NCBI GenBank assembly: GCA_025201765.1
Contig: MU623476.1
Location: 31,356-95,355, forward strand
DNA length: 64,000 nt
From: Daldinia sp. FL1419
Lineage: Eukaryota > Ascomycota > Sordariomycetes > Xylariales > Hypoxylaceae
Direction of reading: 5' to 3'
Shown here: in pieces, positions 57,200 to 64,000 of the stretch
Layout of the letters: the number at the start of each line of letters is the position of its first letter
How positions within the stretch are numbered: the first letter of the stretch is position 1
Made by a program: the position numbers and the translations under genes
Notes under the pieces: model-generated
The model's database searches: none
The model's input: the letters and a program-made list of their open reading frames with translations, nothing else
Told to the model about the DNA's origin: nothing

Positions 57200-59108
57200 A
57201 TGGCTGATACTAAGTCCGTCGACATCGCGAGGTCCGAATCGGTTGGGGTTAAAAAAGATATTACTTCGAGTAACAGGAACAGCAACGATGTCGAAAGCCA
57301 CGGGGCGGTCGACACGACGGAGGGCATCATCGATCCTGCCGCTGAGAGGGCACTATGTCGCAAATTCGATCTCCGTCTACTGCCAGTCCTAGCTATCATG
57401 GTAAGTATTAACCCCAGTTTCATGAAGAACTACCTCCTTATCGCCGCGATGAAGCCTTATGTATGCGTATTAACAATCCGTTTTCAAGTACCTGTTCAAC
57501 GCCCTCGACAAGGGAAACCTGGGAAATGCGCAGACCGCCGGATTATCCAAAGGTAGGCAAGGCTATCTAAATTATATCCGTCGTGCGCATTCCCCGAATA
57601 TTCTATTAACGCATCCTTGCCGTAGATCTTAACTTCAAGCCGGGACAGTACAATCAGATCGTCGGGATTTTCTTCGTCCCTTACGTCCTGTTCGCGCCGC
57701 CACTCGCTATGCTCGGCAAGAAATTCGGCCCTTCCTGCGTTCTCCCGCTCCTAATGTTCTGCTTCGGTTCCCTTACGCTCCTAACCGCGACGGCAAAAAA
57801 CTTTGGTGCCGTGTTTGCTCTTCGATGGTTCCTGGGCATGGCCGAATCGGGTTTCTTCCCGCTCGTCATCTACTACCAAACCACATTTTACCGACGTGGT
57901 GAACTCGCGCGCCGTCTGGCTATATTTTACGCCGCATCTAATATCGCCAATGCCTTTAGCGGACTTCTTGCTTTCGGCGTCTTCCAGATTAAATCGGATC
58001 GCGTAGACCACCCCTGGCGATGGCTTTTTATCGTCGAGGGCGCCGTCACGGTGTGCTTCGCGATATTTGCCTTCTTCTATTTGCCCCGATCCGCAGCCCA
58101 GGCCAGTTTCCTGAACGAAGAGGAGAAGGCGCTTGCGTATCGCCGAATCCAGATTGATAGTTCGTCCATCGTGAACGAGAAATTTGTCTTGAAGGACGCC
58201 CTCAAGATCTTCACAAGGCCAACCACCTACGGCTTTTTGGTTATTGAGATATGTCTCGGTGTACCTTTACAGGCCGTAACTCTTTTCCTGCCCCAGATCG
58301 TCCAGGGATTGGTTAATGATACAGTTACGATCAACCTGTACACTGTTGCTCCTAACATTACCGTAAGTAGGGGTCAATTTGGGTTCCTCGGTTATATTAC
58401 CGTTGTTTCTAACGTGTTAGCAGGGTGCGGTTATGTTACTGGTGCTCGCGTTTACTTCCGACGGCTTGCGCATTCGATTCCCCTTTGTATGCCTCGGCTT
58501 CGCGTTTACGTTTATTGGTTTTATCATATATGCTGCTATACCCGACGTTCATGCGCAGATACGAGTGGCTTACTTCGCAACGTTTATGATGTGCTGGGGA
58601 ACTTCTGCCCCTTCTGTTTTGTTAAGCACTGTAAGTCGTCTCCCGCGGGGTCGTGCATATCGGGTCCTTACTCTTGGATACCTCATCTAACACTTGTTAG
58701 TGGTATAACAACAACGTAGCGCACGAGGGTGAACGTCTGGCGTTGACCTCAGTTGGAGTTCCCCTGGCGAATCTTATGGGACTAGTATCGAGTTACGTAT
58801 TCCAGGAGAAGGATGCGCCAAAGTATCTACCTGCTCTAATCACGGCCGCATGTTTTGGGGCCACTGGATGCCTTGCTGCGGGATCCCTCGGTCTTTACAG
58901 TACGTCCCCCCTTTTTTCGAAGTTCATCCTGATGATCGAGAAATCCCAGTATTTTCCCTTTGGGTAACCGGTACTAACGTTTGTTAAAGTGTTGTTTGAT
59001 AATAAGCGCCGCAACCGCAAGCAGGGTGTCAATCTGACCGCGAAGGACGTACCAACATTACAGCTGAGAGACGGTCCTAGGGTCGAGGCGTTTAGATGGT
59101 TCTTGTAA
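57200..59108 (+). CDS. MFS transporter, anion:cation symporter type (allantoate/nicotinate-like)
   Basis: There are six exons, 57200–57400, 57489–57552, 57626–58362, 58424–58630, 58701–58899 and 58990–59108, giving 508 residues. Typical ACS-family features are RKFDLRLLPVLAIMYLFNALDKGNLGNA in TM1, FFVPYVLFAPP, RWFLGMAESGFFPLVIYY and PWRWLFIVEGAVT. GTSAPSVLLSTWYNNNVAHEGER lies before TM11. These residues place it with yeast Dal5/Tna1-like carriers of organic anions such as allantoate, nicotinate or related vitamins. The substrate is not decidable. The hydrophilic N-terminus is about 55 residues long. Confidence 0.93.
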
Positions 59109-59341
59109 GAGCACAGGTCCACATGAGCATGCACTACGCTCGTATTTGCGATCTTAGTAAAACACTGAATAAAACATATCATTATTTGACTTAATGTCAG
59201 TTTGATCGAATGTGGACGATTTTGCAATCCTTCATTTATCCAACCCGCCAGCGTGTTATTAACAGGGCCTATTTATACGGACTTAATCGTTATTAAATAA
59301 TACAATTTTGAGAATAGCCTCTGCACAAGCCGTTCCCCAGT

Positions 59342-60728
59342 CTAGGCTCCTACTTCTTCTGTTTCCCGGAATCCAACGCCGGAGTCGAATCTAGAATGGA
59401 TGGGGCTCTTGATGCCATTTTGTTGGTTATCCATGATCCTCTTGTATTTCTCCTCGTCGAACTTCCAGATCATTCGACTAGGCCCGTCAGCAGGTGCTCC
59501 TTTGGTCTTGACCGAAAGCTTTTCCGCTATAGGATCCGCTTCGACCTGGGTGAAGTATCGCCTCGTCCATGCTTCGCCGGCGTCCTTTTCTATTTTTCGT
59601 AGCACGCGCTGCGCGTTCTCGATCCTACCCTTTTCGTGTCCCGTCGTGAAGATGTCGTTTGCGTTAATAGCGTCAACGACAGGCTTCCACGCTCGTCTGG
59701 ATTCAAGCGGGTGCTGCAACTCTACAGGAGCGACCTGAAGGGGTGTCCTTCGTAGCGAGGTTAGATCCACGGTTTCTAGCACCTTGCCCTTACTGTTCTT
59801 AATAGTGTACGAGTCGCTCCATCGTCCCTCTACAATGTATAGGGGGCTGTTTTCGTCGTTATCTGGGTAGATAGTGGCACTGAACGAGTTGCTTTTGCCC
59901 TTTAGCCAGCCTTTGGAAGAGTAGTTGATACGTGTTGTGTAGCCTGAGGAGCTGCGAATGTAAGAGACACCGCTGAGTTCAGGGGCTATCTGGAGCGTAA
60001 CGATTCCTTCAACGTGGACCTTAGGCATTGTAATCCAGTGGTCTTCGTTGTACTTGTCGATGTGCAGAACGCTGTACCCTTGTCGTTCAATATTTATCGT
60101 GGACGAAAAGTACGCTTTCGGCGAGACATGGCCCTCAAGCTAGCCGTATGTTAGTAGGCTCAGTAAAAATATATCTTACTTAAAAGTTGAAGGTTATCTC
60201 ACCTTAACGCCGTGAGCATCATTCCAAATTCGGAACGCAGTTGCTGGGGGGTGGTGGCTGACTTGCTCAGTCACCAGTTGCGTCGTCCCTGCATCATCTA
60301 CCCATTTCCCTAGGAATATCTCTCCTAGAAACGGGTTCAGGGGCTTCATCTTCTTCCTCTTGCCGTTCTCATCTTTACTCGCATGCTGATGCCTTAGAGT
60401 GCTTAGAAACCACTTAAGGACCGCCAAGGCCCTTCTTTTAGGGCATTCTTCTCTTGCGGGGGAAACGAAGAGACGTGGATGTTCAGACCAGTAGGTACTA
60501 TATTCGACGATAGACTGAGGAGCAAGGAGGAAGGGCGGCGCTGTTAGTGACGTGAGATCCCCTCGAAAAGTTGCCACGGACTTGATTGAAAGTTAGCAAG
60601 CCAATTCATCAATTTGGCAAAAATGAGAACATAGAACCATATACCTTCATGAATTGGAACCATGCTGACTTGTGCTGCTGCTCATCTCTCTTGTCGTCGC
60701 ATTTGACGGGGGCAATTGTTAGAGACAT
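59342..60728 (-). CDS. Oxysterol-binding protein, short Kes1/Osh4-like
   Basis: There are three exons on the minus strand, 60728–60645, 60580–60203 and 60139–59342, giving 419 residues. The OSBP signature EQVSHHPP is at 133–140 and the upstream KPLNPFLGEIF is equally typical. There is no PH domain or FFAT-like part, so it is a lipid-transfer domain alone, like yeast Osh4/Kes1. Such proteins exchange ergosterol and phosphatidylinositol-4-phosphate between membranes and affect Golgi traffic. The C-terminus GAPADGPSRMIWKFDEEKY is a well-kept family block. The gene is convergent with the MFS gene, with only 233 bases between the stop codons. Confidence 0.94.
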
Positions 60729-62300
60729 GGTTGAATATTTCGTTTTATTGTATATTATATCCGACCAAGCAGATTTATTATATTTTCTAAATATTGAATT
60801 GTATGTAATGAGACGCACAGCGACCGGAATGTAAAACCCTCCTGGGGAAGATGATTGCGAAGGTAATGGGCAAAAAATTGTCAAGAAACAGAACGAATCG
60901 AAAGGTGAAGGGAAAACAAAAAGATCTTCTATTTCTGGTGCCGCGTTTACTATCTACTTAGGTATGCATTAAGATAGCTATAATAGCTGTAATAGGTCTA
61001 ATACTACATCATAGATTTCATATGCAGGGCTTAACCAGCCCATACAATCCCGAGCGAGTGGCTAGCCATGGATGGTTTCTTACACGAGAGATTGAGACGT
61101 TGTCTGCTTCATCTTGGGAAAACGGGGGCATGTGAAGGTGGATTTGAGTGGAGTTGGAGATGACCCTGACTATTTATTTAAGGTACATTTACCAGGGGTA
61201 TCCCGGAAACACAGACACCCAAGACTCTAACTGTGCACATAAAGAAAGTCTAGACTTGCAGGGGTATGTAACTGTGGCTGAAGCATAATCAGATACTCGA
61301 AAGGTATTGTACTTCTGTGCTATTACGCGGTAAACTAGGACAATCTTGAAAGGCGAAGCACCCCTTAAAGATGAACCTTGCCCTAACTAGTTAACTACCT
61401 AGGTAGTTAGGTAGACTTTAAATAGTTCAAATCTAGGTGGATTTATATTTATTAATTCATATCGACGCTATTTAATGATATCTTCTCTGGAATTGACCTA
61501 GAAAATACATGCCAATTAGGATCCTCGCGTGCTACAACATAAATATGAATTGAAAGTCTTCTAAGTAATATACTATAACACGGTAACGCCAGCGAAATAG
61601 AGAGAAGGGGTAGGATATGGCTTACGGCAAATGTTCATACAACCGTCGTGGTTGGGCCCTTCTTTGGGAAAAAGTTCAAGACAAGCATTATGACATTTCT
61701 TGGTTATGAGTTGTTGAAGTTGACTTATTATAACCTCGGATGGGTTTGTCCTAGGGGTTGGGCCCGGGAGCGAAGTCCACGCTGGGGTTGCTATCGGGGG
61801 AAGGGATGGGCCACGCCCTGCTCGCGACGACGAAGCCGAGAATTAAGCTATAAGGAACGCGCGTTGTTACTGACGTTTTATATGAAAATAGATTGTTCTA
61901 TATTGCTAGAACGAAAGAAGGCGTGCCGCACAAGGCAGCTTAAAGTCCTAGATACATTGTATATAACTACCATAGCGGGACATGGGGGTTTAACAGAATC
62001 ATTCTAAAATTGAAATCATTTTAAAATTCAGGGATCTATGGGGTTTGATTGGTTGAAATCCCCGGAAAAGTGGGTCAAACTCAAGACCCACATAAATTTT
62101 CCTTCTAAATGCGCAGAAGAATTCTATGTTTTCCCAGGGTTCTATTTTTTAGACAAACTTCTATAAAATATTAAATTTAGAAATTCGGAAAAATTCGAAA
62201 GCTAATTGAAAAGGGCTTAGAAAATTTTGTAGATTCTTGGAAAATTTATAAAAGATTTTTTACGATTTTTTACGATTTTTTTTCAATTTTTTTCGATTTT
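60729..62300. other. Intergenic region upstream of the OSBP gene
   Basis: No gene is supported. A palindromic CTACCTAGGTAG motif lies at 61396–61407. After about 62000 the base composition turns strongly AT-rich and leads into the repeat element. A frame at 61648–62007 has no recognised pattern. Confidence 0.45.
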
Positions 62301-62622
62301 AAAGAATTATTGTACTAAAATATTGTGATTATGTAATCGAAGCTATTTTGCAAGACCTTATTAACCTCTATGGAACCAACCCTTCTAAGGTTTCCATAAG
62401 CTTTTTTGGATATAAATAAGCCTTTAAGAGTTGCTTTTCTTATCTGATCAGCTCAAGCAGATCATGGTCCTTTAAGAATCTTTTCTATAAAACCTTCGTA
62501 CGAATATATACAGTTTTAGCTCCTCTCTTGAAAATATTGAACAGGAGCTCTGATAGCTCCTGTAGGATATGCCCTATACTTCAACTAACCCATAGCAAGC
62601 CAGAGGCTGTATGAGATAGAGG

Positions 62623-63060
62623 ATATTGAACCGGTATAATATAAGTACGTGGTTGTAGTACGCAGTAGGAGTACGTAATAGGAGCTATTCTAGAGGACCC
62701 CTAATAGACCCTTATAAGGTATATACACACTCGTTTGGATATATATAGGCCTTTAGTAGTTGCTTTCCTGCCTGATCAGTTTAAGTCATAGATAGTTCAT
62801 CAGAGATCGTTTCCATATAACTTCATATTGAACCGGTGCAGTGTGAGTACGTGGTTGGAATACACAATAGGGATACGTAATAGGAGTACGCAGCAGGAGT
62901 ACGTAATAGGAGCTATTCCGGAGGACCCCCTGATAGACCCCTATAAGGTTTACACACACTCATTTGGATATATATAGGCCTCAGTAGTTATTTTCCTGCC
63001 TGATCAGTACAAGTCATAGATAGTTCTTCAGAGATCGTTTCGATATAGCTTCATACAGAT
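62623..63060. repeat. Two tandem units of ~205–230 bases
   Basis: Each unit starts with ATTGAACCGGT and contains GGAGCTATTC, GAGGACCCC and GATATATATAGGCCT blocks in order. The second unit has a duplicated AGGAGTACGTAATAG-like insert. The differences between copies are mostly single-base changes. Confidence 0.85.
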
Positions 63061-63061
63061 A

Positions 63062-63432
63062 ATATACATTCCTTTGGGCCTATAACCTCTTCGTACGCGC
63101 TACTATTGCAGAGCAGTCACATATAGTAGATCATCTATCTGATCGTCTCAATACCTCCGTCAGGATATAGTCACCTTGCATCCTCGAACTCATACAGCCT
63201 CTGGTTGCTATGGGTTAGTTGAAGTGTAGGGCATATCCTGCAGGAGCTATCAGAGCTCCTGTTCAATATAAATAATATATATTCTTTTGGGCCTATAACC
63301 TCTTCGTACGCGCTACCATTGCAGAGCAATCATATATAGTAGTTCATTTATCTGATCGTTTTGATACCTCTGTCAGGATATAGTCACCTTATATCCTCGA
63401 GCTCGTACAGCCTCTGGTTGCTATACTTCAAT
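63062..63432. repeat. Direct repeat pair of ~150 bases
   Basis: Copies at 63062–63217 and 63283–63432 share TTGGGCCTATAACCTCTTCG and CAGCCTCTGGTTGCTA blocks and are about 90 percent alike by eye. A segment inverted to 62536–62616 sits between them. Confidence 0.85.
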
Positions 63433-63752
63433 TACTTTATAATAATCAGAAGTTATATGAAATAGAAGATATAAGGTAATTATATCCTGAAGAAGGTATT
63501 AAGGTGATCAGATAGAAGAATTAATAGAAATAATTGTTTATTAATAGTAGTTAGTACGTACGATAAAATTAAATTTTATAAAATAAAAAATGTATATATT
63601 TGTATAAAGGTTTATAAAAATGATTTTTAAAAGATTATAATGAGCTTAAGCTGATCAGATAAAGAAAACAATTCTTAAGGGCCTATTTATATCCAAAAGA
63701 ATTGTAGAAACTTTAGAAGATTTGGTTCTATGGAGGCTAATAGGGTCTTTGC

Positions 63753-63929
63753 CTTTTATTTAATCATATTATATTGATTTAATATATATATAATAAAATC
63801 AATTTGGTTCTTAGTAGATTTGTAGATAAAAATAGTTCAAGTAGAAATTACGTAAATTAATAAATAAGTCAATAAATAATAAAATTTAATATGGTGGGGT
63901 ACGATTCCAAAATCTTCAATTCAAAATTC

Positions 63930-63960
<31 letters not shown>

Positions 63961-64000
63961 AAATTAAAAAATAAAAATTATAATTTAAGTGCCGCCCCGT
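63753..64000. other. AT-rich right flank with an A-run
   Basis: Nothing coding is seen. A run of about 27 A lies at 63930–63956, before a GC-containing edge at the window end. Confidence 0.6.

Larger units (their letters stand above)
62349..63752. mobile_element. Nested repeat element with long inverted ends
   Basis: The left arm (about 62350–62457) and right arm (about 63643–63752) are inverted copies of each other over roughly 110 bases with scattered differences; both include a GGATATAAATA block and a CTGATCAGCT-like block. Inside are two direct copies of a unit of about 205–230 bases (62623–62827 and 62828–63060), an inverted pair (62536–62616 with 63185–63268), and another direct pair (63062–63217 and 63283–63432). 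No transposase frame is seen. It is most likely a non-autonomous or decayed DNA element with internal amplification; the AT-rich flanks also fit repeat-induced mutation. Confidence 0.75.

Noticed and set aside
63753..64000. Telomere or subtelomere at the right edge
   Set aside because: No TTAGGG repeats are present; the AT-rich DNA is explained by the repeat element and an A-run.

Overview
The window is nuclear DNA of a filamentous ascomycete (Pezizomycotina, probably Sordariomycetes-like; the class is an inference). The evidence is many short GT–AG introns of about 50–190 bp, CT-rich leaders before start codons, a Zn2Cys6 transcription factor, fungal-type secreted hydrolases, and AT-rich repeat remnants between genes. 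Twenty-one genes can be supported, most with exon structures that join in frame at consensus splice sites.

Left third (1–20.4 kb): a kelch/BTB protein; an alpha/beta hydrolase; a patatin-type lipid-droplet lipase; a transcription factor with two complete zinc clusters, divergently placed beside a 13-exon sugar transporter; and a secreted glutamic (G1) peptidase. Middle (20.4–41 kb): a protein-kinase-fold protein that has lost its catalytic Asp; a secreted GH13 alpha-amylase; mitochondrial NADH-cytochrome b5 reductase; a SET-domain protein with a signal-peptide-like N-terminus; glucosamine-6-phosphate N-acetyltransferase; a small low-complexity gene; an AT-rich MITE-like element; an ER FKBP2-type prolyl isomerase; and a TRK potassium transporter. 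Right part (41–64 kb): DNA polymerase kappa; a fungal protein of unknown function; a GH51 arabinofuranosidase with an abnormal splice site; an RPEL-repeat protein; an esterase of the hormone-sensitive-lipase family; a RidA-family protein; an ACS-type MFS transporter; and an oxysterol-binding protein. The last 2 kb is a nested repeat element.

The genes do not form one pathway, and I see no biosynthetic cluster, CRISPR array, rRNA or convincing tRNA. The loose theme is saprotrophic life: a secreted amylase, arabinofuranosidase and peptidase, sugar and anion uptake, plus housekeeping genes. The points most worth a second look are the GT–GG intron beside a 19-nt exon in the arabinofuranosidase gene, the double zinc-cluster regulator beside a sugar transporter, the degenerate kinase, the SET protein with a signal-like leader, and the repeat element at the right end.
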